Below, in pieces: positions 21,077 through 29,638 of a stretch of 64,000 nt of DNA (position 1 is the first letter of the stretch; each line of letters opens with the position of its first letter). Source of the DNA: a cyanobacterium endosymbiont of Epithemia clementina EcSB. GTDB lineage: Bacteria; Cyanobacteriota; Cyanobacteriia; Cyanobacteriales; Microcystaceae. The notes below the pieces were generated by a model that worked only from the letters and a program-made list of their open reading frames with translations, did not search any database and was not told the DNA's origin. Where the stretch lies: contig NZ_CP123991.1 in NCBI RefSeq assembly GCF_029919255.1, forward strand, positions 2,826,434 through 2,890,433, in the 5' to 3' direction. The position numbers were made by a program, and so were the translations under genes.

Positions 21077-21510
21077 AATAATATTCGTATCACTTAATTC
21101 TAAGTTATAAAAATTGACAAATTCATGATAAAAATAGGGTCCGGCGTGCCAGGTTCCTATTTCCTCATCAACAAAACAATTACTCGGAATTCTAAAGGAT
21201 TTTAACCAAGTAATGTCAGGATAATCTTTTTCAGAGGAAGGAGCAACTGCTAATAACCATTCTTTCCCTTCAAGAGACCCTAAATATTGAGTACACTGAC
21301 TATCATGAGTGATCTTAGAGAATTTATGACCCCGTTCATATAATTGCATAATATAGATAGTACATATTCCTGGAATCCTCTTTTTTAGGCTTAATTGTGC
21401 ATCAGTCTTATCATAAGGATTATCTTCTTCGGAAGGAATAATAAGCTGTCTGTATATTTTAAAAATTTCAAAGCTTATTTAAGGAATTTTAAGTAATTTT
21501 AGACTATGAG
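21041..21510 (-). pseudogene. Ureidoglycolate-lyase-like, N-terminal nonsense
   Basis: The frame from 21349 gives 102 residues typical of the ureidoglycolate lyase (AllA-like) family: GSLEGKEWLLAVAPS, FRIPSNCFVDEEIG, then GTWHAGPYF. Homologues are roughly 160 residues. The same frame stays open upstream of that ATG for 44 more codons that also look homologous (RQLIIPSEEDNPYDKTDAQL). It meets TAA at 21479-21481, with KLLKIP beyond. No ATG, GTG or TTG lies between the TAA and 21349. Either an N-terminal nonsense mutation has killed the gene, or translation restarts and yields a truncated protein. The family's role in purine degradation is not established in cyanobacteria. Confidence 0.65.
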
Positions 21511-21599
21511 AGTTATTCGTAATTTGGTAACCCCAACTCGTTACTATATGATCAATTTAAGCAGGCTAAAGCTTTGACCATCAACTCAAGACTCAAGAC

Positions 21600-21845
21600 T
21601 CTCGTCAACAACTTGATTCCAGATGTCTTAGCGTTCTTGAAATAACTTTACCTAAACTGATAAAAGATGTTTTTTGCTGAGAAATGGTCTTAATCATAAC
21701 TGCCTCCAAAATTAGTTCACTAACCTTATTGACAACGCACTATTCGACAACAGAATCAGCTCCAATATACTTACTTTATCATTTTTAAGTACTACTATCT
21801 CTTCAGAAGCTAATAGATCGAGTTGAATCGGCTCAGTCAGAATAT
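21600..21845 (-). pseudogene. Unidentified remnant, minus strand
   Basis: The minus strand reads IQLDLLASEEIVVLKNDKVS, then after a frameshift VVNKVSELILEAVMIKTISQ and KTSFISLGKVISRTLRHLES, with a stop between. The codons look protein-like but the family is not recognised. Confidence 0.4.
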
Positions 21846-21858
21846 TTCGGCTTAAGTT

Positions 21859-23067
21859 TTAAGATAAGTGATCAACTGAATAAACTCTTCCCTTCCAACG
21901 GCCTCCTTTTCCTCGCCAATGACGTAATGCAGAGTCTATCGTCATCAACAAATATAAAAAGGAAATTGCAGGTAAACTAATTGACCATAATAACGAGGTT
22001 TTATACAACCGCAAAGTTGGTAAATAGGAAATACTCATTAATAGCCAAGTAATTCCTCCTAAACTAGCAATTAACCTATTGCCAACAACTAAACCCCAAA
22101 TTAAACTAACCGGAGGAACAATATAAATTAAGGTTAGCCCCATAACAGTCCCTATAAGTAAAAGTGGAGAATAATTTAATTGAGTATAGGCAGTTCTAGC
22201 TACCATATCCCAAATAGTTTTTAGGGAATCATAAGGTCGTAAACTACAAGTTTTTTCACTCAATCCTAACCAAATTCCTTGAGGAGGGTTTTCTGAAATT
22301 TCTTGTAGCTTTAATTTAACGGCTGCTGCCAGAGAACAATCATCGATCAAAGCCTGACGGACAATTTCAAGTCCCCCCACCCGTTCTAAAATATCTTTAC
22401 GAATTAAAATACAACCTCCTGCAGCGGCTGCCATTTTATGATGAGGATCATTTACCCACAAAAAAGGGTACAGTTTTTCAAAGAAAAAAACAAAAGCAGG
22501 GATCAAAAACTGTTCCCAAATACTTTGACAACGCAAACGAACCATGAGGGAGGTCAGGGCCAGATTTTCTTGTTGAGATTTGCCGACTAACTCCCGTAGA
22601 TTGGTTTGATGATGTTCAATATCAGCATCGGTGAAGAGAATATAATCTGGGTGTAAATGTTGTTCTTTAATGTATTTAATTCCTTGTTCCATTGCCCATA
22701 ATTTTCCTGACCATCCCGAGGATAATAGCTGTCCAGAAATAACAGTTAGCCGATCAGTTTTATGAAAAGTTGTGGCTAATTGATGGGCTATTTCTGCCGT
22801 TCCATCATCACTTTGATCATCAACTAGAATGATTTTAAAATCACCTAAATAATCTTGATTGAGCAATGATTTTAAACTAACTGGTAAAACATCCGCTTCA
22901 TTTCTAGCAGGAATAACTGCACAAACAGACGGATAAGTAGTTAACGATATTTTCTCTGGATCTATTTTTTGATTAGATAACCAGAATTTGCCTCTAAAAA
23001 GCAACAGATATAACCATATCATCAATGATACTATAGCAATAGTAGTTATTATCAAGGTAATCTCCAT
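21859..23067 (-). CDS. Family 2 glycosyltransferase, HpnB-like
   Basis: A membrane-attached GT-A-fold glycosyltransferase resembling the hopene-associated HpnB group, found with hopanoid genes in many bacteria; its acceptor is not established. A hydrophobic N-terminal anchor is followed by VCAVIPARNEADVLP, the nucleotide-binding KIILVDDQSDDGTAEIA, the DxD-like YILFTDADIEH, and DDCSLAAAVKLK. Several transmembrane segments close the protein. I prefer the ATG at 23067 (402 residues). A GTG eight codons earlier (23091) is also possible, and neither has a clear ribosome site. It is last in a minus-strand run with the FetB-type permease, redoxin and TPR genes. Confidence 0.8.
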   Translation of the reverse strand: MEITLIITTIAIVSLMIWLYLLLFRGKFWLSNQKIDPEKISLTTYPSVCAVIPARNEADVLPVSLKSLLNQDYLGDFKIILVDDQSDDGTAEIAHQLATTFHKTDRLTVISGQLLSSGWSGKLWAMEQGIKYIKEQHLHPDYILFTDADIEHHQTNLRELVGKSQQENLALTSLMVRLRCQSIWEQFLIPAFVFFFEKLYPFLWVNDPHHKMAAAAGGCILIRKDILERVGGLEIVRQALIDDCSLAAAVKLKLQEISENPPQGIWLGLSEKTCSLRPYDSLKTIWDMVARTAYTQLNYSPLLLIGTVMGLTLIYIVPPVSLIWGLVVGNRLIASLGGITWLLMSISYLPTLRLYKTSLLWSISLPAISFLYLLMTIDSALRHWRGKGGRWKGRVYSVDHLS

Positions 23068-23142
23068 GACTTTAATGAGTACTGCATTCACATTTTAGTT
23101 TTGGAACAAACTCTTTTAGTTTGAGGGAAAAGTAAATAGAGT

Positions 23143-23922
23143 TCAAAGAAGCAACTGAGCTTGGGAATTAAAGAATTTACGATAAACTCCTTCTGTAACT
23201 AAAATAGCAGTCAATAAATTACTAAAAACGATCATAAATAGAATCAAAATTTGATAGGAAGCAGCATTTAATGGATCAATTCCAGCTAAAACTTGTCCTG
23301 TAAACATCCCAGGTAAACTGACGATTCCTACTACCATCATTTGATTTAAAGTTGGAATTAATCCGATACGAATAGCCTCTTTACGATAAGAAGCTATAGC
23401 CTGTTTTGGTGTTGCTCCTAAACACAGATGAGTTTCCACTTCCAAGCGATTTTGTGCAATCATACTGCTTAATCTTTCCCCAGTCAAAGAAGCACTATTC
23501 ATTGCATTTCCTAAAATCATACCGGTTAAAGGAATTAAATACTGGGGGGAGTACCAAACATCGGGTCGAATAATAAAAATTAGAGCATAACTTAAAGTTA
23601 ATAAACTACTCACCAGTAATGCTCCTAAAACAAGGGGAAATAACCTCTGTTTTTGATGAGTAATGCGATTACTAGCTGCCTTAGCGGCAATGGTTAACAT
23701 AATCCCTAAAATCCCTAGAACAGCGATGGGATTATCCAACTCAAATATGACTAATAAAACCGAACTCACTACTAATAACTGTAGAAGTGATCTCCCCGCG
23801 GCTAAGATGAATTGTCCTTCTAACTCTAATTTTTGCCAATTTGATAAAACTATGGCCATAGTAATAATGCCAGATGACCATATCAAGTCAGTTGTATCTA
23901 GTGTAATGAAATCATCCACCAT
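23143..23922 (-). CDS. FetB/YbbM-type ABC permease
   Basis: A 259-residue inner-membrane protein of the UPF0014 family. FetB of E. coli, with the ATPase FetA, is implicated in iron export and peroxide resistance. About six to seven hydrophobic segments are visible. The family's central signature is present: LIPLTGMILGNAMNSASL, followed by an amphipathic ETHLCLGATPKQAI cytoplasmic coupling helix and GIVSLPGMFTGQVLAG. The ATG at 23922 fits. No FetA-like ATPase is adjacent, so its partner must be elsewhere or lost. Spacing is 27 bp from the redoxin gene upstream and 51-75 bp to the glycosyltransferase downstream. Confidence 0.85.
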   Translation of the reverse strand: MVDDFITLDTTDLIWSSGIITMAIVLSNWQKLELEGQFILAAGRSLLQLLVVSSVLLVIFELDNPIAVLGILGIMLTIAAKAASNRITHQKQRLFPLVLGALLVSSLLTLSYALIFIIRPDVWYSPQYLIPLTGMILGNAMNSASLTGERLSSMIAQNRLEVETHLCLGATPKQAIASYRKEAIRIGLIPTLNQMMVVGIVSLPGMFTGQVLAGIDPLNAASYQILILFMIVFSNLLTAILVTEGVYRKFFNSQAQLLL

Positions 23923-23949
23923 AAATTGACTCCCGTATTGTTGAAGAAA

Positions 23950-24531
23950 TTAACTATAGTAGGAGGGTTCATTCCCAGGTTTCCATTTGATGCTGCAACC
24001 CAGACTGGGTTTTTGGTCATTGTTAACAGGTTTTCCCTCTAAAATAGCTTCTATTGCCGCTCTTAGATCTTTACCCGTGACGGGGATATCATTCCCTGGA
24101 CGACTATCGTCTAATTGTCCCCGATAAGTCAACTTAAAGTCACTATCAAAAAGAAAAAAATCAGGTGTACAAGCGGCGGTATAAGCTTTAGTTGTTTCTT
24201 GACTTTCGTCGTAACAAAAAGGAAAATTAAATCTTAATTGTTGAGCCATTGCTTTAAGTTTTTCAGGAGAATCATCAGGATGATTAGAGATATCATTGGC
24301 ACTAATAGCGACAATTCCTAACCCTTGTTTAACATAATCTTCACCTAATTTAACTAGTTCATTTTGAACATGCTTAACAAAGGGACAATGCTGACAAATA
24401 ACCATGACTAGGAGAGCTTTTTTATCAGCAAAGGTATCTAAAGAAATATGTTTTCCAGATACTACGTCAGGTAATTGAAAATCGGGGGCTTTTGTCCCGA
24501 GGGGTAACATCGTTGAAGGGGTTCTTGCCAT
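23950..24531 (-). CDS. Thioredoxin-fold redoxin (AhpC/TSA-like)
   Basis: A 193-residue cytosolic thioredoxin-fold protein of the type widespread in cyanobacteria. It begins PLGTKAPDFQLPDV, the entry strand of the redoxin fold. It carries a CQHC active-site pair at residues 46-49 (VICQHCPFVKHVQNEL), and the cis-proline region is TPDFFLFDSDFKL. A peroxidase or thiol-reductase role is likely; the partner is unknown. It sits between the TPR lipoprotein-like gene (34 bp) and fetB (27 bp), suggesting one transcript. It is intact. Confidence 0.85.
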   Translation of the reverse strand: MARTPSTMLPLGTKAPDFQLPDVVSGKHISLDTFADKKALLVMVICQHCPFVKHVQNELVKLGEDYVKQGLGIVAISANDISNHPDDSPEKLKAMAQQLRFNFPFCYDESQETTKAYTAACTPDFFLFDSDFKLTYRGQLDDSRPGNDIPVTGKDLRAAIEAILEGKPVNNDQKPSLGCSIKWKPGNEPSYYS

Positions 24532-24565
24532 AGTTTTGATTTTTTAGCTTTAGGTTAAAGCTAGT

Positions 24566-25657
24566 TTACAGTTCCTCTAGTAATTTATCAACTTGCTCAA
24601 CCCCTTTGGTATTATCTTGCTTTTCATATAATTGGCGGGCTTGTTTCAAGGTTTGTTTGGCTTCTCTTTTCCTTTTGCGTTCTTTATAAGCTAAGCCAAG
24701 ATAATAATATGGTTCAGGAGTTTCTGGTAGCATACGAATCAATTCTCGATAGGTAATAACAGCCCCCAAATAATCTTCTGTTGCCAACTGAATCCTTCCT
24801 ACTCCAGCACGAGCTTCTGTTGAACTAGGATATAAGTATGTAATGCGTTTATAAGTTTTGAGAGCGTAGTCGAGCTTATCTTGTTGTTCTAACAGTCTAC
24901 CAATTTTTAACTGAATCTTTACTATTCCTGGAGCAAGTTTTTCAGTAAGTTTCAACTCTTCAAATGCCTGTTCAACCTCTCCCTTTTCTAATAAAGCTGT
25001 TGCAAATAACAATCTTAAATCACTATTATGAGGGAATCTTTTCACGGCATTATCAAGATACTTAATCGCCTCATCAATTTGCTTTTGTTGAATCAAAGAA
25101 GATCCCATAATGTTAAAAGCTTCTGGATTATTGGGATTAAGGGCAATAACTCGTTTATAAGCTTGTGCTGCCCCTTCATAGTCATGTTGACGCAACAATA
25201 CAACTCCTAAACCGATATAATTTTTCGCTACTTTGGGAGCAAGTTGAATGGCATAATAATAAGCTGATGCAGCGTTAGCATTATCATTAATATTAGCTAG
25301 ACTAAATCCTAGGGCATAGTAGAATTCTGCATTATTAGAATCAAGAGTAAGAGCTTGTTGATAAGCTTTAATAGCTTGTCTATAATTCCCTTTCTTTGCG
25401 TATAAGAAGCCAATTCCTGAAAAAATTCGGGGATTTTTTCCATCGAGGATTGCCGCTTTTTCATAAACTGCAATAGCATTGTTATAATCTTCGGCATCTA
25501 CATATTCTCGACCTAAACGAAGGAGCTCTTTTAGCTGATTACTTTGGGCCGATCGCTGGACAAGAAATTGGGGAGAGAAGGGACTTGCGATGGCTGGAGA
25601 AATTAGGCCACTCACTAATACACTGATTATCCAGGGTAAAGTTGTCTTGGGAAACAT
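24566..25657 (-). CDS. Exported TPR-repeat protein
   Basis: A 363-residue secreted or periplasmic protein. An N-terminal signal peptide (LPWIISVLVSGLISPAIASP) is followed by a run of about eight to nine TPR units from residue 45 to near the end, for example AIAVYEKAAILDGKNPRI and AIKAYQQALTLDSNNAEFYY. TPR proteins of this kind are usually assembly or scaffolding factors, but no partner can be read. I chose the ATG at 25657, which gives a standard signal peptide, over the GTG ten codons upstream. It heads the four-gene minus-strand run that ends with the HpnB-like gene. Confidence 0.82.
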   Translation of the reverse strand: MFPKTTLPWIISVLVSGLISPAIASPFSPQFLVQRSAQSNQLKELLRLGREYVDAEDYNNAIAVYEKAAILDGKNPRIFSGIGFLYAKKGNYRQAIKAYQQALTLDSNNAEFYYALGFSLANINDNANAASAYYYAIQLAPKVAKNYIGLGVVLLRQHDYEGAAQAYKRVIALNPNNPEAFNIMGSSLIQQKQIDEAIKYLDNAVKRFPHNSDLRLLFATALLEKGEVEQAFEELKLTEKLAPGIVKIQLKIGRLLEQQDKLDYALKTYKRITYLYPSSTEARAGVGRIQLATEDYLGAVITYRELIRMLPETPEPYYYLGLAYKERKRKREAKQTLKQARQLYEKQDNTKGVEQVDKLLEEL

Positions 25658-25956
25658 GGTGTTAGAATTTTTGTGACAATTATCCACAAATCTTTAATCG
25701 TAAACTATACTAACCTACTTGCTTGATGATCAGTATTTACCAAAACGTTTGTCAATTCATACAGTCAGGTTATATCGAGGCGACTAGCCTATCTCGTTCA
25801 ATTAGTGAACTTCCTCAAAAGTTACCCTGATATTTATTTCAAGGATTCTAAAAAAAATAAAGCATTTTCAGGACAGTAGTTGTAACCCATCAACCTAATA
25901 GTCGAGGTTTCTTTATTCGCTAAAGCTAAAATTGCAAGATCATAGGTTTATAACCT

Positions 25957-26193
25957 CTATTTTAACTCTTCCAAACTAAAGACTTCTCCCCAAAGTTTAG
26001 TAGGTTTGTGAACCTCTCCCCCGTGGTGACTAACCATATTTACTAAACAATGGCTAAAATATTTTATGACTCTTGCTAAAACCTTATCTCCAAGTTCAAC
26101 TACTTTAGCTAAAGTTGTTTCCGTTCCTACGCTTTCGGTCCTACTTACAGAAATCTTTAGAGGGCGATTAGTTTGCAACACGTAGCGCAACAA
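25957..26193 (-). CDS. Small unrecognised protein or remnant
   Basis: A 78-codon frame whose product (LKISVSRTESVGTETTLAKV, then LGDKVLARVIKYFSHCLVNM) has a balanced, non-repetitive composition unlike the shadow frames here. The frame is open a few codons further upstream to a stop, so GTG or TTG starts are also possible. It is divergent from the short ORF at 26226. I do not recognise the family. It could be a conserved small protein or the end of a broken gene. Confidence 0.45.
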   Translation of the reverse strand: MLRYVLQTNRPLKISVSRTESVGTETTLAKVVELGDKVLARVIKYFSHCLVNMVSHHGGEVHKPTKLWGEVFSLEELK

Positions 26194-26225
26194 AGTTTGT
26201 ATTTTGTCTATTAATTAGAGATAGA

Positions 26226-26372
26226 ATGGGCCGGTTTGCCGGTAGGAGAAAGACTCGTGACTGCGAGGCCCGATGGTTTGCATTAGAGATGCCAGGGGCT
26301 GATAAAATACGGGAAAAAAAGTTAAAAGATCAGGGTAGGGAAGAAATAAAAATATTCATGGTAATCTTATGA
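26226..26372 (+). CDS. Short GC-richer ORF, 48 codons
   Basis: ATG at 26226 to TGA at 26372. The product starts MGRFAGRRKTRDCEARWFAL and continues EMPGADKIREKKLKDQGREE. The first 90 bases are clearly richer in G+C than the flanks, and the peptide is basic and protein-like. It may be a small gene or the surviving piece of a larger one. The family is not recognised. Confidence 0.4.
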   Translation: MGRFAGRRKTRDCEARWFALEMPGADKIREKKLKDQGREEIKIFMVIL

Positions 26373-27282
26373 ATCTTAATATTATTTATCTCAACTTTAG
26401 AAAATTTAGGAAAAAGATGATTTTACTTAAATGGTGATGGTTTTTAACGATAAAGTTAAGAAATAAAACATTGGGGAGCTTACTTTTATCTCCAAATGGG
26501 TAGACTTATCAACTTTTTTTCAATCCGTTAGTTTAATCATTGTGAGTGGGAGTTTTGGTATTCTCCGGCTTGAGGTTTAGGTGATCCTCAACTTTCTCCT
26601 AATCAACCTGTTTCTAATTTTAGTTTACCCACCAATAGCGAGGATGGGAAAGTAACTTTTTCAGACTTTTAATAACAGTATAGGTATTGTATTTCTACTC
26701 TAAAGAGAGTACTGCCGATTATACCCTATAAGCACGGCAATTTTAGCCTAAATTATGCATATTTAAACTCAAAAATGCTAATATTTTGAGACTTATTGTA
26801 GATGATGTCAATTCCCATGCTCGATTCTCTGATTTAAAAGTCTTAGAATTTCCTTTATCCGTAGATACAAAAGGCGAAGTAAGTAGAATATAAGAATTAT
26901 TTTTGATGTAATTTTCTTGAATTCATACCTATTTAATTGATATTTAAGGAATTTTCCAAAAACAGTTTCTGGACGTACGTAGTGTCATTCATAATGCTGA
27001 GGTTTTAGCCCATCTTAACGATTTAGAAACCCAGAAATCTTAAGTTTATCCGCAGTTGGATCTTGCCGAATTAGTTAGGTACAAAGTTAACTTCAGATAG
27101 AAAACTCATAACTTTTTATCCGTGCCGTGACTCATCAGCTATGTAATATTTTTACCGTTCAGTTTTTTGATGAATTTTTATTTTTTTTACTTCCAGAAAA
27201 ATGAAAAGAGCAACTAGTTTACTGGGGGACATCCTTTATGTTAGCATTTGGGGTAAATTAATCCGATATTCTTCGATAGCCT
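26373..27282 (+). pseudogene. Debris of an exported protein gene
   Basis: Scattered coding-like pieces lie on the plus strand. GDPQLSPNQPVSNFSLPTNS (about 26578-26640) reads like a proline/serine-rich exported region. LIVDDVNSHARFSDLKVLEF followed by PLSVDTKGEV lies at about 26790-26880, and FLDVRSVIHNAEVLAHLNDL followed by ETQKS at about 26965-27042. Frameshifts and stops separate them. The strand-rich, repetitive pattern is reminiscent of AsmA/TamB-like envelope proteins, but this is only a resemblance. No intact frame remains before the HNH gene. Confidence 0.45.
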
Positions 27283-27780
27283 ATGGGCAAGGTTCTAGTG
27301 TTAAATGCCTCCTACGAACCGCTCAATATTACTAGTTGGCGAAGAGCAGTTATCTTGTTACTCAAAGGGAAAGCTGAGCAATTAGAACATAATGAACGGC
27401 TAATTTATAGTGACTTTCCTTTGCCTTCAGTCATACGACTGCGTCAATATATTCGCATCCCCTACAAAGAAATTCCCTTAACTCGACGCAACATTTTTGA
27501 ACGTGATCGCCATACCTGTCAGTATTGCAACTATCGGGGGGAACAATTAACTCTGGATCATATTATTCCCCGTTCACGAGGTGGAGAAGAGACTTGGGAA
27601 AATCTAGTTGCTGCTTGTGTTCGTTGTAATGTCAAAAAAAGAAACCGCACCCCAAAAGAAGCCAACATGATTCTGCACCGCGCTCCCCGTCGTCCTTATA
27701 GCAGTTTACATTTTGAACTCATTAAATATACTAGAGGAAATCTCAATCACAAATGGCGCAAGTATGTGATTGGAATTTAA
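27283..27780 (+). CDS. HNH endonuclease-domain protein
   Basis: A 165-residue protein of the HNH family conserved across cyanobacteria as a stand-alone gene. A CxxC zinc knuckle (CQYCNYRG) is followed by the HNH core TLDHIIPRSRGGEETWENLV and a second CxxC-type pair (ACVRCNVKK). The N-terminal 70 residues (KVLVLNASYEPLNITSWRRA) are typical of this subgroup. It should bind or cut nucleic acid. Its physiological substrate is unknown, and it is not linked here to an intron or intein. Its TAA directly abuts the stop codon of the convergent gene at 27781. Confidence 0.88.
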   Translation: MGKVLVLNASYEPLNITSWRRAVILLLKGKAEQLEHNERLIYSDFPLPSVIRLRQYIRIPYKEIPLTRRNIFERDRHTCQYCNYRGEQLTLDHIIPRSRGGEETWENLVAACVRCNVKKRNRTPKEANMILHRAPRRPYSSLHFELIKYTRGNLNHKWRKYVIGI

Positions 27781-27993
27781 TCATCTTAAAATTTCTTCTA
27801 CCTCGGCGACCTGAAAGCCCATCTGACACTGATAACGTTCCGGTTGATGACTTTCCAAGTTTTTGTGAACAGAAGACCCACAACCGAGTTTTCCCTGTTT
27901 CCAGCGAGGTAATCCCTGATGATTCGCTAGTAGGCAGTCTTGACATACTGTTTGCGCTGATAAAACACTTTCTTGAGTCAGGATAACCAACAT
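27781..27993 (-). CDS. Small cysteine-containing conserved-type protein
   Basis: A 70-residue product with a cysteine-bearing core: VCQDCLLANHQGLPRWKQGK, then LGCGSSVHKNLE and a C-terminal ERYQCQMGFQVAEVEEIL. Cysteines spaced as CxxC, then C and C, suggest a metal knuckle. It resembles short uncharacterised cyanobacterial proteins, though I cannot name a family. The ATG is at 27993 and the TGA at 27781-27783, immediately next to the HNH gene's stop on the other strand. An overlapping minus-strand frame (27743-28006) is a shadow. Confidence 0.55.
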   Translation of the reverse strand: MLVILTQESVLSAQTVCQDCLLANHQGLPRWKQGKLGCGSSVHKNLESHQPERYQCQMGFQVAEVEEILR

Positions 27994-28281
27994 ATAAAAA
28001 ACCCATCGCTCCCCAATTATATTGAATACATTGTAGTAGATTAAATAGCGAATCTTAACCTCAATTTCTTAAATCGCCACATAGCTTAACTATTTTTCTC
28101 AGTAGTTTCTAAACAACTCTAAATGGAAGTATTACCCGTTCGGATAGCTATAAATTCTCTATCTTCATAATTTTTATAGGTATTCTTAAATTTTCCTGGC
28201 TTAGTTTGTCAGCAAATTTAAATTTATTATAATGGATGGTTCTGGGACATTATCTTCCAATATAAAAAGGATTAAGCAACA

Positions 28282-29565
28282 GTGACTAATACTAACTTAG
28301 ATTTTTTAGCCCAAAGTGATTCAATGATGGCTGAAATTATTCACTTAGAACTCCAACGTCAACGGGATCATCTGGAGTTAATTGCGAGTGAAAATTTTAC
28401 TTCTCCAGCTGTTTTGGCAGTCCAAGGTTCCGTATTAACCAATAAATATGCAGAAGGACTACCAAAAAAACGGTATTATGGTGGCTGCGAATTTGTGGAT
28501 CGCGCGGAGCAGTTAGCCATTGATCGGGCTAAAAAATTATTTGGAGCCGCCCATGCTAATGTTCAACCCCATTCGGGAGCACAAGCTAATTTTGCCGTCT
28601 TTTTAGCTCTCCTCAACCCTGGCGATACCATTATGGGGATGGATTTATCTCATGGAGGACATTTAACCCACGGTTCCCCTGTTAACGTCTCTGGGAAATG
28701 GTTTGAAGCATGCCACTATGGAGTCAATCCGGATACAGAACTGCTTGACTATGACCAAATTAGGGAGTTAGTCCTCAAAAAACGCCCAAGAATGATTATA
28801 TGTGGCTGTTCTGCCTATCCTCGAATTATTGATTTTGAGAAGTTTAGAGCGATTGCAGATGAAGTGGGAGCCTATTTAATGGCTGATATTGCCCACATTG
28901 CCGGATTAGTAGCTAGCGGCCATCATCCTAACCCTATTCCCCATTGCGATGTTGTCACAACCACCACTCATAAAACCCTCAGAGGTCCCAGGGGAGGATT
29001 AATATTAACCCGTGATGTTGACTTAGGGAAAACATTTGATAAGGCAGTCTTCCCAGGAATTCAAGGGGGTCCATTGGAACACGTAATTGCTGCTAAGGGG
29101 GTCTCTTTTGGAGAAGCCCTCAAACCTGAATTTAAAGCCTATTCAGGACAAGTTATTGCTAATGCCAAAGCCTTAGCTAATCAATTGATGACACGGGGGT
29201 TTAAATTAGTGTCTAACGGCACAGATAACCATTTAATGTTAGTAGATTTGCGCTCTGTAGGAATGACCGGTAAGGAAGCTGATCGCTTAGTTAGTGAGAT
29301 TAATATTACCGCCAACAAAAATACTGTTCCTTTTGATCCTGAATCGCCCTTTGTCACTAGTGGGTTACGATTGGGAGCTCCTGCATTAACAACGCGGGGA
29401 ATGAAGGAAGAAGAATTTCAGGAGATTGGTAATATTATCGCTGATTATCTCCTTTCTCAAGGAAAGGAACGGGTTAAACAAACCTGTTTAAATCGGGTTA
29501 AATCTCTGTGCGATCACTTTCCATTATATCCCCATCTAACTATCCCCGTCTCCGTTTTAGCCTAA
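28282..29565 (+). CDS. glyA: Serine hydroxymethyltransferase
   Basis: Converts serine and tetrahydrofolate to glycine and methylene-tetrahydrofolate, the main entry of one-carbon units. It is a 427-residue fold-type I PLP enzyme. Landmarks are [40 protein letters not shown], the [19 protein letters not shown] cofactor region, and the Schiff-base lysine in [14 protein letters not shown]. The start is GTG at 28282, preceded by AAAGGA. Another GTG-started envelope gene follows 73 bp downstream. Fully intact. Confidence 0.97.
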   Translation: MTNTNLDFLAQSDSMMAEIIHLELQRQRDHLELIASENFTSPAVLAVQGSVLTNKYAEGLPKKRYYGGCEFVDRAEQLAIDRAKKLFGAAHANVQPHSGAQANFAVFLALLNPGDTIMGMDLSHGGHLTHGSPVNVSGKWFEACHYGVNPDTELLDYDQIRELVLKKRPRMIICGCSAYPRIIDFEKFRAIADEVGAYLMADIAHIAGLVASGHHPNPIPHCDVVTTTTHKTLRGPRGGLILTRDVDLGKTFDKAVFPGIQGGPLEHVIAAKGVSFGEALKPEFKAYSGQVIANAKALANQLMTRGFKLVSNGTDNHLMLVDLRSVGMTGKEADRLVSEINITANKNTVPFDPESPFVTSGLRLGAPALTTRGMKEEEFQEIGNIIADYLLSQGKERVKQTCLNRVKSLCDHFPLYPHLTIPVSVLA

Positions 29566-29638
29566 CTTACCTTTCGATTCTTAAGGTCGTTTACACCCCT
29601 AACAAAAATAGAGTAACGTAGGGTAAACTTTTTCAGAT

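Noticed and set aside
26221..26300. GC-richer patch as a structured RNA (RNase P, tmRNA or 4.5S-like)
   Set aside because: It does not contain the conserved cores of those RNAs, and an open protein-like frame explains its composition better.
27743..28006. 87-codon minus and 77-codon plus frames
   Set aside because: Both overlap the more protein-like cysteine-containing frame at 27781-27993 and lack its motif pattern.
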